64,000 bases of DNA from Citrus sinensis (taxonomy: Eukaryota; Streptophyta; Magnoliopsida; Sapindales; Rutaceae). The stretch spans positions 744,001-808,000 of the forward strand of contig NC_068563.1 of assembly GCF_022201045.2 (NCBI RefSeq). The letters run 5' to 3'. The position numbers and the translations under genes are program-made. Positions 1 through 11,703 of this stretch are shown here, piece after piece; position 1 is the stretch's first letter, and every line of letters starts with the position of its first letter. The notes below the pieces were generated by a model. It worked only from the letters and a program-made list of their open reading frames with translations, searched no databases and was not told where the DNA came from.

Positions 1-196
1 GTATGTATGTATGTGCATACATATGTATGACAAAGTGTAAATATTTTATGTAGCTTTTGTTTAATATATAGATATTAAACGGGTTATTGGGTAACCCGAT
101 TATTTTTCCGTGTCGCGTTTGGGTCGACCTAAATTTGACACGACACGAAGCTGACACGACACGAACACGACCCGATGACCCATTTTGCCAGCTCTA
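1..196. mobile_element. Terminal fragment of a hAT-like non-autonomous element (cut by window edge)
   Basis: The stretch is rich in repeated GACACGACACG-type motifs (about 130-180) and ends in TTTGCCAGCTCTA. The reverse complement of that end, TAGAGCTGGCAAA, resembles the TAGGG(A/G)TGGCAAA terminal repeats of plant hAT elements. GC content is higher than in the DNA that follows. The other end lies outside the window, so neither the second inverted repeat nor a target duplication can be seen. Confidence 0.4.
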
Positions 197-1383
197 TAAT
201 TACACCTATCAACTTTTGTCTTCAAATAATATCATTGTGAACTGATAATTTTATCCTTATGATGTCAATAAAATTCTAACAGTATTATAACGGGAGTGGA
301 CTATTGAAAAAAATATTAATTTTAGGTGGAGCGCTGCAAAAAAAAAGTTTATGTATTTTTAAAAAAATTAAAAAAACAAGTGATAGGTAGATAATTACCC
401 TAAAAAAAATTTAAAATTTTGACATGGCCCGATAGGCCCATTGCCAAAAAATTAAGAGTTGGACTATTAGCACACCTCTAACATTCTTTTTAAACCACTT
501 TTTTTGTACATATTCTTCTTAATTCTTAAAATAACAATTATTTGTTGTACTTTCTTAATAAATCCCTGTATCGATACTTTTTAAAAAAAAATTATTAGGC
601 GATCTCTCTCGTCCTTCTTCCATTTCAAATCACTTTCAATCTCTTCTTAATTATAATATTCATGAATTTATAATTTTTATCTCTATTTGTCTTTGTTTTT
701 TCTAGTAGATAATAGCATTGGTATATAAATAAAGACATGTATGCGAATCTTTAAAAAAAAAAATTGTCTAAGTAAACAAACTTCACAAAATTATATTTCC
801 TATAAAAAACTTTGTTTATATTTAGATCAAATTTTTATTTTATGACAATTCATTATTTTTTCAAATTTTATAGATTTAATAAGTTTATAATGGAGAAAAA
901 TAAGAAAATATAGGTGGGTTTAATTTGATAAATTTTATTTTTAATATAATTTAAATATAAAGGGTAAATTTATAAATAAAGAACAAGAGGAGTTTCATAA
1001 GAGATATAGAGGGTGCCAATAGCGTCACTCAAAATTAAACCCGGCATGGACAAGCCGTGCCGAACGGATCCGTGCCCGTGAACCCGCGGGCCGTAGGCCA
1101 TCTCTAAGTGTCTTCTCTACGATGTTACACGAACCCAAAGTTCTCAAAATATTTTAAAAGTGAAAACGAAAACCTCCGAGAAATTTCTCAAAATTACTCT
1201 TTATTATTATCATGAAGACATGAACAAAACCAGTAGACTTGCTCAGATATCTACCTTCACTGTTGCTGCCACATCTAACTTCAACAAAACTGAAAACGCA
1301 CAAATTTGTTTTTAATTTTTCTTTTCTTTTCTTCTTCTTTTTTTTTTTTTTTTCTTTTTGGGCTTTTGTTTTAGATTTCGAGA
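197..1383. other. AT-rich upstream region and 5' UTR of the DCAF8-like gene
   Basis: No coding region is recognisable here. Positions 1030-1110 hold a short GC-rich patch (GTGCCGAACGG, AACCCGCGGGCC) that looks like another eroded terminal-repeat element. Positions 1320-1352 form a pyrimidine-rich tract, probably 5' UTR or core promoter of the gene starting at 1384. No clear TATA box was located. Confidence 0.5.
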
Positions 1384-4300
1384 ATGGACGACGCCAGCAA
1401 CAACAACAATAACAAGAGAGCAAGAACGAGCGTGGACAAGGCACTGGTTGATGTTTGGTTACGCGAACTCGGCCAGCTCTCCACCCGGAATTTCGCACTC
1501 CGTCGCCGTGCTTCCGAGGTCTTATTCTCGTTCAAGGATATCCTTATTCCCCTTTTTCTTTCCAAAAAAAAAATCTTGAATGAAAAAGTAATTCCTTTTA
1601 TAATTATATTTTGTTTTGAGTAATATAGAGCACATCCTGATTGTAGAATTAGAATAATTGCAATCTTTTTTATTTAATATAATTGATTGATGATTAGGTG
1701 ATAATATAAAAAAGTAATGTCTTTTATAACTGTAGTGTGTGTAATACATGATATATGGGACGCATTTGAGAATGATTTTGGTAGCGTTGAAAAGTGCTTT
1801 CCGGGTTTTTTTTCTTTTATTGTTTTTTTGACAAAGAAACTTGAAAGAAATATTAATTCAATGATTTATATTGCAGGTGATTCAAAGTTTAAATCTCGAA
1901 GCTTTATTCTTACTATTGTTTTGTGTTTTAGGATCTTGTTCTTCGACTTGGTATTTACGCAAAGCTTGATAAGCACCGAGGCTGTGTGAACACTGTAAGC
2001 TTCAATACAGATGGTGACATTCTGATATCAGGATCTGATGACAGGCGGGTTATACTGTGGGATTGGAAAACCGAGCGTGTCAAACTTTCATTCCATTCTG
2101 GTCATAATGACAATGTTTTCCAAGCAAAGATCATGCCATTCACTGATGATCGGAGTATTGTTACCTGCGCTGCTGATGGGCAGGTAATTTTCTTTGTTTA
2201 AAAGCAAGGAATTTAACTTACAATAGGATAAAATATATGACTTTTTATTCATTGATATCATTCCTGTTGTAATGGATTTCATTATGAAAGATTTTCCGTG
2301 TCAGTGATAGTTTCTCTATGCTGTGTGTAACATTTTGCTCTCTTTTAGGTTCGCCATGCCCAAATTCTGGAACGTGGTGGAGTGGAGACAAAATTGCTAG
2401 GTAAACATCAGGGACGGGCACATAAGTTGGCTATTGAACCTGGTAGCCCTCACGTATTTTATACATGTGGTGAAGATGGACTGGTACAACACGTAAGTTC
2501 TGATTCCTTTCGCAAGTTTTAATTATTAGATCTGCTGTTCCTTCCTTGTTGAAAAATACTGTTAGGCATGGACGTGCCTAAACAGTTGGTCATTGAGAAA
2601 AACTGTTAAATATCCGAAGGTGTTAAGTTTTTTTTTTTTTTTTTTTTTTTTTTAAATAATGATTTTCCTTCCAACGTACCAATTTTCAAATAAATAGCTG
2701 AAAGTGAACTGCATGTCTGCATCAATCAGAATCCCCTCTTAGTCAACTGCCTCTGCTGAACTTTTACTCTAGTAGTTTGATATTACTCTTATTTATATTA
2801 TTGCTTAACTATACACTGGAATGACACTTTGATGCTCTTACAGTTTGATTTGAGAACTGGGGCCGCTACAGAACTATTTACATGCCGTCCAATTGACGAT
2901 AGAAGAAATTATATGACAGTAGTAAATCTAAATGCTATTGCAATTGATCCGAGAAATGCCAACCTCTTTGCAGTTGCTGGATCGGATGAGTATACTCGAC
3001 TTTATGACATTCGCAAATATAAGTGGGATGGTTCAACTGATTTTGGTCAACCTGCAGATTATTTTTGTCCTCCAAATTTGATTGGTGATGAGCAAGTTGG
3101 AATAACAGGCTTGGCCTTCTCGGATCAGAGCGAGCTTCTTGTATCTTACAATGATGAGTTCATCTATCTATTTACACAGGACATGGGATTGGGGCCTAAT
3201 CCACCGCCATCCTCGCCGGTGTCTACCAGAAGTGAGGCAAGTGAAATGGGATCTGATCATACTTCAGCAGCATCTCCATCAACTGCAAATACTGATGTTA
3301 GAATTGCTCCCCAAGTTTATAAAGGGCATAGAAATTGTGTGACCGTGAAAGGTGTGAACTTCTTTGGGCCAAAATGTGAATATGTGGTCAGTGGTTCTGA
3401 CTGTGGTCGGATATTTATCTGGAAGAAAAAAGGTGGAGAGCTCATTCGTGTCATCGAAGCAGATAGGCATGTGGTAAACTGTATTGAGCCTCATCCTCAT
3501 TCCACGGTACTTGCTAGCAGTGGAATCGAAAGTGACATCAAGATATTGACACCAAATGCTGCGGATAGAGCTACTTTGCCCACAAACATTGAACAGGTAT
3601 GCTTTTCTATCTATTCAGCTGATTATCGGTGGTCAAAATCTCAAAATTTTTCTTGTTCTATTTTACTATTTGAGCGGTTGGTGAAATAGTTTGAACTCTG
3701 AGCGATTGGAAGCAGTTTAAGATGTTGAATTTATATTGCTTTGTGGACCCATGAGCCTTTTACTGAAATCATGAAATTGGAAAAGATAAGGCATATCCTC
3801 ATCTTATCTTCTGCTTGCAACAAGCTTAATTAACCACAATAATTACTCGTCAATAGAATCAAAGTCTCATATCTGTTGAGATAGAAAATCAACAGTAAAT
3901 AGCATCTTAAAGCTAGAAATAAGAACAACCTATAAGATTGGCCCCCCTTTTTTTCATTTTCAGAATTTTTTTCATATGATTTTCTCACATGGACCTTAGC
4001 ACTTGAGCAAAAGCCAAAACTTTAGTGATTATTATGTTAGAGAAATCAGCATTCAATCCTTTCTATTCAATCAAAATGCTGTAGATGGAAAAAGATCTCT
4101 GGTATTCCTAGACTATGTAGATGGTTGGAAAGCTATTAGAATATGGATGCCTAATTGGCACTGAGTCTGCCTGTGTAGAATTGGTTAATCCTATGTCAAC
4201 CTTGGTAATGTGATGTTAATAAATGAATATACGTGGATTGGGCTACAAGAGCCACTGTGCATGATATATGTGTGCAGCAGAGGAACTAATTTCTCTGCTG

Positions 4301-4966
4301 TTGTTTGGAAAAGGTCCTGATACCTGATCACATTCGTTGGTTTGCACTCGGTGACGATGACGATGGTGATTACTATTTTTATGATATTTATGGCGAAGGC
4401 AATGATGATGACGATGACGATGATGATTTTGATGATGACGACGATGATGATGGTGGTGGCGGTGGTAGCGGCGGCGGTGGTGATGTTGATAGTGATGACG
4501 ATGAAGAAGACGACGACGACGACAATATAGATGACAATGTTGACAACGATAATGATGATGAAAGCAATGAAGAAGCTATTAGTTACAGTGACTTTGATGA
4601 TTATGACGTTGATCTTGATGTTGATGATGGTGTTGATGGTAATTAATATTATGACGACAGTGTTGATGACGACAATGGAGTTGCTAATGGAAAATAACAA
4701 TGTTGATAATCTTGTTGGAGTTCGTGATGACTCTAATGATGATGACTTATAATTTTCCCATTTGTGTCCAGTTCAAACCAAAGGCTACCCGTTGGATGCA
4801 CCATGTACTTTCACCTGAGGACCTGATGATGCAATTATTTTCACTGCAACGGCGAAGGACTAGTCCAGAGCACAATGACGAAAACTCAGCTGCAGGTCGG
4901 GAACTTCTACAGCTCATATTGACATTCAATGCCAATAGTGATGGATCTTCAGATGATGATCCATGA
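1384..4966 (+). CDS. DCAF8-like WD40 protein (CUL4-DDB1 substrate receptor), 5 exons
   Basis: Exons are 1384-1518, 1932-2183, 2349-2492, 2844-3596 and 4772-4966, giving 492 residues; all junctions are phase 0 with GT-AG introns. The N-terminus is charged (KRARTSVDKALVDVWLRELG). WD40 blades follow: GSDDRRVILWDW, CAADGQVRHAQIL, CGEDGLVQHFDLR, AGSDEYTRLYDIR, SYNDEFIYLF, VSGSDCGRIFIWKK and SSGIESDIKI. FDLR and LYDIR fit the WDxR (DWD) pattern used to bind DDB1. The last exon encodes the family's conserved tail (SPEDLMMQLFSLQRRRTSPE, GRELLQLILTFN). The length is close to what I recall for Arabidopsis At4g35140/At4g38480. Plant DCAF8 proteins are predicted CRL4 ubiquitin-ligase receptors in nucleus and cytosol. 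A second possible terminal exon lies in the last intron (separate entry). Family assignment is firm; the substrate is unknown. Confidence 0.93.
4314..4646 (+). other. Candidate alternative terminal exon of the DCAF8-like gene, acidic repeat tail
   Basis: Within the 1175-nt last intron, a pyrimidine tract (TTCTCTGCTGTTGTTT) precedes AG at 4312-4313. Joining the end of exon 4 (3596, phase 0) to 4314 gives an open frame of 110 codons: it starts VLIPDHIRWFALGDDDDGD, becomes a run of Asp, Gly and Glu encoded by GAY/GGT triplets, and stops at TAA 4644-4646. A protein using it would lose the normal FKPKATRWMHHVL tail and end in a polyacidic domain. The aromatic, non-repetitive first 25 residues argue that this is more than a slipped GAT microsatellite. 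Whether it is spliced is not visible from DNA. Confidence 0.5.
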
Positions 4967-5338
4967 GGACTGCTGGGACAATCTTTTTGCCCAAGGAAAA
5001 TGTTAGTAATTGTACATAACATAGTAGTCAAGTTAAAAATGTTCTGACTGGAACTTTGCCAAGATGCTGTCATTTGCATATTATTCGATTTAATATTCAA
5101 GTTCGTTGTTGTCAAACAACAATTGTTTGCTTTTATTGTTTATTCTTTCTATATTATTATCCGAGTTTGATTTATGATATGTGTTAGTGTACAGTCAGTA
5201 AATTTGTGTTTTTGATTAAATCGATCCACAATTGTTATATATAGTAGCTGAAATTGCTTCAGATTGTGGTAAACGGGTTTTTTATTCTTTATGAAAATGA
5301 ACAGGTTTCGCACCCTGAGCTTGTATAATGATGTGCGC

Positions 5339-6560
5339 TCAGGATTTATAAAAAAGGGAACTTCGAAATGAACCGGACTTGTCTCTTGAGCTTTCTCTGA
5401 CGGCTGCATTGAGGAATTTGTCCGTAGCTTTGATAGAAGATCCCTCGACACCTTCACTTTCTTTTATAGCTCCTTCCAATTTATCTTTAAATTTGATAGC
5501 CTTTCTTCTCATCTCCTCTCCTTTCTGTCTTTCCCATCACAATCATCATGCATGACGATTGCAGCCTGGTTTCCTCTTGCAATCTCTATACAGACACCGG
5601 CTTCCTGCAGCATCTTCGAGTTGAAGAACTACTCTGCCATTAGCGGCCATCCTATCATTGGTACCCTTGATACAAACTTCCCAGCACTGAGTTCCAGGCT
5701 TCCAGCCACATTGGCTGAGGAATGCACCAGTTGGTTTGTGAGAAAAAATGGTGTTACTGTGATCGAAAATGGTGTTACTGTGATCCAAAATGGTTTGCCA
5801 CTTACTTCTAAGCCAAGTGCTAAGTGCTAATTCTTTCATCTGTGCTGGTAAAATGGTGTTACTGTGATCCAAAACACAAACGGAACTGGGCATGGAGAAT
5901 GAAGATCAAGCCATGCAAATAGACCATCAGTTTGCTTGCAACCTATCTTTTTTCACCGAAGAACAAGCTGGTCCTATCATCCATACAGGTTTCCCTACCA
6001 TTTTCCTGCAAAAATATGTCAGGCCAATGTCTCCCAACCCATCAATGTTATTCAATAAAACATCATCTGAGCATAAGCAGAGCGAGAACTGACGTTCACA
6101 AAAGAGCGACAAAGCTTCAGTGGCATCATTTAACTTGAGATCAAACCTGAGTTGCGATGATTCAATAGTGGACACTTCAGGAAAGTCCGGCAGGATGAAG
6201 AACTCACGATCCTCGTCAGCCTTGCACTTCTGCAAATTGTTCAGAGAAATGAAGTCTATCGTAAAGCTGTAACCAGCCCCAGCTAAGAACACGGAATGAA
6301 AAATTCCAAGCTCATTGGCAACTTCAACCGTCCATCCCAAGAACTTGTCAGACACAATACAAGCCGGGCCGGAGACATCACTTTTAATAATGTCTATGAT
6401 GATTCTTTGAATAACAATTTAAGGTTTCCGGAGGCAACTAAGAATTGTATCAGGACTTCATACGAGAGCTGACAGATGTTTCCAACCTCAGGAGGGGGGC
6501 CATACTCAGATCCATTGAAGGGAACGTCGAGGAGGCGAATGCTCGTATCAGAAGGTGGTA
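5339..6560 (-). pseudogene. UDP-glycosyltransferase pseudogene (UGT92A-like), truncated and frameshifted
   Basis: On the minus strand, recognisable UGT segments appear in order but in different frames: SDTSIRLLDVPFNGSEYG (about 6540), SDKFLGWTVEVANELGIFHS (6355 down), LPDFPEVSTIESSQLRFDL, ICLTYFC-type text reading IGLTYFCRKMVGKPVWMIGP, then the PSPG box split as HKPTGAFLSQCGW and PMIGWPLMAE-stop-FFNSKM, and a C-terminal piece (EGSSIKATDKFLNAAV) ending at TGA 5339-5341. The first roughly 60 residues are absent. A nonsense codon replaces the PSPG glutamine, and several frameshifts occur. Just before the PSPG box a short unit encoding DHSNTI is repeated. The gene cannot make an active glycosyltransferase. 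UGT92A affinity is from memory of similar sequences. Confidence 0.82.
5749..5874. repeat. Three copies of a 20-bp unit inside the UGT pseudogene
   Basis: The unit AATGGTGTTACTGTGATC occurs twice in tandem around 5749-5785 and once more around 5852-5870. On the minus strand it encodes DHSNTI. It disrupts the linker before the PSPG box, so it probably arose after the gene lost function. Confidence 0.6.
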
Positions 6561-9043
6561 AGGGATTATTTTTGGTTTATTTTGAGTTTTTGACAGTAAT
6601 TTCTAAAAGTAAAAATAAGAAGTTGTTACCTTATAAACAGTTTATTAAATAAATTATCACACCTTTAAAAATTTTATTATAATTTTTATATTTTAATAAA
6701 AGGAGAATTATATTTTATTTTTTCATAAATCTGATATATAAATAAAATTCAATAAAAATTTATGTTTATTTTGCTTATTATATAATAAAACAAAACTCTA
6801 AAAATAAAATTTACTATATACATATAATCTACTTTTCAAAATCATTGTAACAGTAACAAAATAATTTACCGAACACCAAGTTACCTTTTGAATTAATAAT
6901 TTATTTCATTTATATAATAAAAGTTGCTTATTTCATAAGCCACTACAATCCTAAATTGGCCCTTAATTAAGTTGTTTGGCACTCCTTCCCTCATCAATGA
7001 GGTAGATGGTTGAATCTCCTATAATTATGAGAGTAATAATAATAACAACAAAACGATAAAGTCATCTTTTAGTAACCTTTTAAGTCTTGGATTTCTTTTA
7101 ATAAATTAGTTTTTTTTTTCAAAATTTGAGATAAGTAAAGAGATTTTTACTCACTATAAACTTGAAAATCATTTTAATCATTTAGTAATCTTTTCATTTT
7201 ATTAATTAAAATTAGAGATGAAAAAATATATCGCTGAAACCTTCCTAAGATTCTAAATATTACCTCATCTAAAATAGAATCGATCGATGCAAAGTGTAAA
7301 ATGTCATTAAGACTTGTTGTTTGGTGGTGGGCTGGAGCCTTTAACAATCAATTCCAAAACTCATATAAATTTCGTTCCTACAAATGATAGTGGGTGTAGA
7401 TATATATTTCTTAAACACTAATTGAAATATGTTCGTAGATTATAACAATTTTAAATGGGAAAAAAAAAAGAAAAAAGAATAGCCCAAAATTGAAAAATTA
7501 GAAGTTAATTGGAACAATCAAATAAGTCTAATAATGATAAATGAATCAAAGGAGGTCTAATAATGATAAATGAATCAAATGAGAAACAATTTAACATATG
7601 AAAATTCATAATAATATCATGCCATACTGTCACATTATTTTTTAAATCATATTGTCATATTAGTGTCACGTTAATTTAAAGACAAACTTCGTATGTCAAT
7701 TTATAATGACAAAATGTTTTGTTTATGTTCCGTTTAATGATTAGTATGATGCTAATTGACTCATTAATTGGTGTACAACTTGTCTTCAATTCTATTAATT
7801 AACTTACAAAATATGAATATTTATTTTATGATTAGTGTTACACATCTTAAAGTTTATTCTTAAATTTCATATCAAATAAGCATTCATTTACTAGTTATTG
7901 AGATAATGTAGTTAATTCAGAATTTATGAAAAATTATTATCCACTTAATGAATGACATATTACACGCCCTATCATTTGAGATAAAATTTTAGAATGTGAA
8001 ATTTTACTCTTCAAATATTTCCATACTATATAGCAATGAGTGGAGAAATATTTGTTGTGTAGGGTTTTGTATATATACTAAGGCTTTTTAGAATTAGTGA
8101 AATATTATTAGGGTGTTTCAAAATTTTATACGTATTGAAAAAGTTCTATTTAGAGAAGCCCAAATTTTGAGCTTCTCTAAATAGAAGTAAAATAATTTTT
8201 TAAATTTCAAAAATTCTATTACAAATACAATCAAATAATTTAATTTTTTTTTAAAAAAAAAACTTTGGGTTTAAAAAAGTTCTTTTGGCTAGCAGAGAAG
8301 CCTAACCAAACATTCACTTATTCAGTGTGCCCTTAAAAATCTACTTATTTTGATGGTGTTTGACATGTTGTTGAACAATTTATTTTTCCAATATAGGAGA
8401 ATTTGACTTCACGGAGAATGGGTAATAGGTAGTGCTTTTCAAGACAAATTAAGGCTTTTAAAAAAAAAAATTTTTTTTTAAATTGATTTAGATGTTTCTA
8501 TATATCAAAATTTTAACGTATCTAGAAAGCTTTCTTGATTATTTATTATAATTTAGTTTTTGAAAGGATCCTATTATTTTTGTTTTATTTTGAAATGGAT
8601 CTTTGAGGGGAAAAAAAAAAAAAAAGGAAAGAAATGGATCTTCGAAAGCTTTGGTGATTGTAAGTACAGAAGAAACCCTCAAAATACACTCTGAAATATT
8701 ATGTATGATAAATTCTTGTCGCACGCCATACCAATTATTGGTGATTGTCTTGTCACTCGTCTGAAGAGTAATTGTACGACATGTCGTTTATGAAATAATT
8801 ATCGTCCGATTTGGCGTTTGATAAATTGAACGACATTTGGCCGACCACGGTTGACAATGAAAAAGATCGCACTGAAAAAGCGATGTCGTTTTCTGACAAC
8901 AGTCAATTCCTTTTTTTCCAATAAAACACACCCTCCCCACTATCTCCCTCCCTCTCTCTCTAAAACCCCACCACCATATTGTTCTTGGCTTCTTGCATGC
9001 TTAAACCCCCACTTGAAATTGTGAATAATCTACAGAAAATTCA
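6561..9043. other. Gene-free AT-rich region upstream of the F-box gene
   Basis: No open frame with recognisable protein was found. A 28-bp unit (GGTCTAATAATGATAAATG core) is present twice in tandem at about 7525-7582. A perfect 16-bp stem hairpin lies at 8144-8186. From 8900 the DNA turns pyrimidine-rich (CTCCCTCCCTCTCTCTC near 8945), probably the core promoter and 5' UTR of the F-box gene. Confidence 0.5.
8144..8186. repeat. Short perfect hairpin, probably part of a MITE
   Basis: TTCTATTTAGAGAAGC (8144-8159) is exactly complementary to GCTTCTCTAAATAGAA (8171-8186), with an 11-nt loop. The flanks AGGGTGTTTC (8110) and AACCAAACATTC (8308) are weakly complementary, as in degenerate TGTTTGGT-ended MITEs, so the element may span about 8110-8320. 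Confidence 0.5.
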
Positions 9044-10729
9044 ATGGAAATCAAATTAATGCATACCCATATGGAAAAGGTAAATTTTTTCTCACACTTA
9101 CATACTTGACTTTGTTTTAGTTTTTCTTTCTTTTTACACTTCGCTTTGCATGCTGTTGAATCTTAATCTTATATTTTTGTGTTTTCTTATATAATAATCA
9201 TATCTTTTGAGGAAGGAATCAAAAAGTTTCTGTTTTCTTTTTCATTTTTATTAAAAAGGAAAAAAAGTGCAGAAGGCAAAGTACTTGATTAATTAATGTA
9301 ACAAGATGGTATTTTGCCCAACTGGGTATTTTAGCTTGATAATTTCAGGCATCATATTGTGTCTCATGCTTGGGGTTTATTTGATTTAATGGGTTCATCA
9401 TATTGTATGATCTTTTGTTGTGGAATCTCGTGGAGAAACACTTGAAAGTTGTAATCTTTTTTTTTTTAATTTTATTTTTAAATCGTTTAATTGCGACACG
9501 GCATATTGTCCTTCCAATACTTGCAAATTACAAATTCTGGTGCAGTTAGATTAGAAAGAAGATTGATCAAGGGAATGTAGTCATTTAATGTTCTCTTTTT
9601 TGTGATATTTCAGATTTGTGGAGATAGAGAGATGAAGTGCAGTAGTTTTCGACTTCCAGAAGATGTCATGATTGATATTTTCTTGCGACTGGAGGTAAAG
9701 AATCTTGCACGATTGCGGTGTGTTTGCAAATCATGGAATACTTTACTCACCAGCAAGACTTTTGTTGAGATCCATCTTAATCAGTCCATGAGAAATCCCC
9801 GTCCTCTTCTTTTTAGACATGGTATCAGCCCTTCATATCTGGGCTTCTATTCAACAAAGTGCAAGGAGTTTGAGGATCTTTGTGATCCCCCCTTTCGTAC
9901 ACAACTTGCAGATCTGGATGTTGTTGGGTCTTGTAATGGTGTGCTTTGTTTCTGCAGCAATGGTTCTGACCGTTCTCTCATCTATTTGTGGAATCCTTTG
10001 ATCAAAAAGTATATGACACTCCCCAGACCCTCCCTTAATCCTCGGTACCTTGGGTTTGGTGTCAATTCAGTAAGCGGCCACCTTGATGACTTCAAAGTGG
10101 TAACCATCTCTGTCAATGCAGATGCTGAGGTCTACAGCCTGAGATCAAATTCGTGGAAAAATATTGCATATGGTTTCCCTCGGAGTATTGAGATAAATCG
10201 TAGTCATATTAACTCTTCCGTCTTTCTAAACGGATCTGTACACTGGTGTGCTCGGTTCAGCTGTTATCATGATAATAGCTGCCCTTGGCTTATAGTCTCG
10301 TTTGACTTTGCCAAGGAGGTTTTCCAAACAGTTATGATGCCATATGACCTGTCCACTGATGATGCTGATAAGTATTTGAATGTTTTTGATGGATATCTTT
10401 GTGTTTTTGCTACCATTCCTAATAACACCTTTCGTTCTTATGAGTTATGGGTGATGAAGGAGTATGGATTAACTGAGTCCTGGACTAAATTATACACAAT
10501 TGAAAAACCTCAGAGAATTTGGTGGCCGCTGGGGTTTACGGAGCGGGGTAAAATTTTTATACGAGGGGAATGCCGGCATGGTGGCTATGGTTTACTTGTC
10601 TACAATCCACACAGTGACACATTTAAGTGCATTGGAGTCCACCTTCCATATTATGCAATTCAAGTGCTGAATTTTGTGGAGAGTATAATTGAACCTGTGT
10701 CTCAATCTTTGATTCTGAGTAGAAGTTGA
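9044..10729 (+). CDS. F-box protein with F-box-associated (FBA/kelch-like) domain
   Basis: The proposed exons are 9044-9079 and 9614-10729 (383 residues), joined at AAG|GT...CAG|ATT in phase 0. The first exon adds MEIKLMHTHMEK in frame. The start could instead be the ATG at 9632 (MKCSSFRLPED), which lies directly before the F-box, so the first exon may be partly untranslated. The F-box reads LPEDVMIDIFLRL ... LARLRCVCKSWNTLLTSKTF, at about residues 25-63. The rest fits the FBA class: NGVLCFC, LWNPLIKKYMTLP, DFKVVTISV, VYSLRSNSWKNI, LNGSVHW and a terminal beta-propeller-like region. Such proteins act as substrate adaptors of SKP1-CUL1 ubiquitin ligases (the At3g06240/CPR1 type). The target cannot be inferred. 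The gene faces the MFS transporter tail to tail. Confidence 0.9.
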
Positions 10730-11703
10730 CTTTTCCTTGAGCTTAGGGGAGAACGGGCATCTACTGCTGCAAAGGGGAATCTTGCTCCTTTACATGACCT
10801 TTCTTAACTTGTTTCTAGTCTATCCAGCAACGGTGGAGATGGATGCTCTCTAGTGTGTTTGCAAATTGTGGGTAAATATTTTCTTCGTCTTCCTCTATCG
10901 ATGCTGGTATTATTCAGTTTATCTGAGTTTAGTGCTTCTTTCCTCTGTAACATACATTGTATATTTTCCGCCTAGAAGAGGGCATCTATCAAAATGTCTT
11001 CTATATTTGTGTATTCTAATTGCTAATATGATTGCATTAGCATAGCCCTTGAACCATGACCAAAATTTGATTACATTCTTGACTTGTATGTCAACTTGTT
11101 TCTGTCTCGAAACATGTTATCCTTGGTTTGCAATTTGCCACTTTTTCAGTGCTTGAAGTCAGTTCTCTATTATGGAGGATGTAAGTGGAATGGCTCTGGC
11201 TTTCTTCTCTGTTTTGGCAGTATATTAGGACTTAGGCTTTTAGATCTTTCTGCTTGTATAATTGATTGCAATATTCTTTGGTAATTGAATTGATCTTTTT
11301 GCACTCATAATTGATGTTGACTTTTGCAGTTAGGATTTGCTGAACGCTAATTACAATTTACTATTGAAACTTCCTTACTTTTTGCTGCAAATATAGTATG
11401 CTAATTGCTAAGAGGATTTGAGCTACTTACTATATAAAACCCCCATCAGAAATATACAACTTTCCCACGTCAAGATAACACAATGAAAATATATTTTTGG
11501 AGTGCTAATTCAAGAGGGTATAGAGTTGTCTTATTGGCTTAATTTACCTAAGCTATGAGGTTTTCCGGCTGTTATCCTGCATGGAAGAGTTGAAATATAC
11601 CAGAGGTAAAGTAATATCAGTAGGCATTTTCTTGGGTTTCTTCTGCCATTGAGGTCTACAGAGATGAGAACACCATTTTTAGGATAGAGCATAATCCTCA
11701 AAA
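10730..11703. other. Convergent 3' region between the F-box and MFS genes
   Basis: This is AT-rich DNA without a recognisable coding region. It should contain the 3' UTRs of both converging genes. Positions 11084-11284 hold an open frame without any familiar motif. Confidence 0.5.

Noticed and set aside
4191..4700. Minus-strand open frame rich in Ile/Val opposite the acidic exon
   Set aside because: It is the antisense reading of the GAY/GGT triplet repeat; the composition is a by-product and no domain is present.
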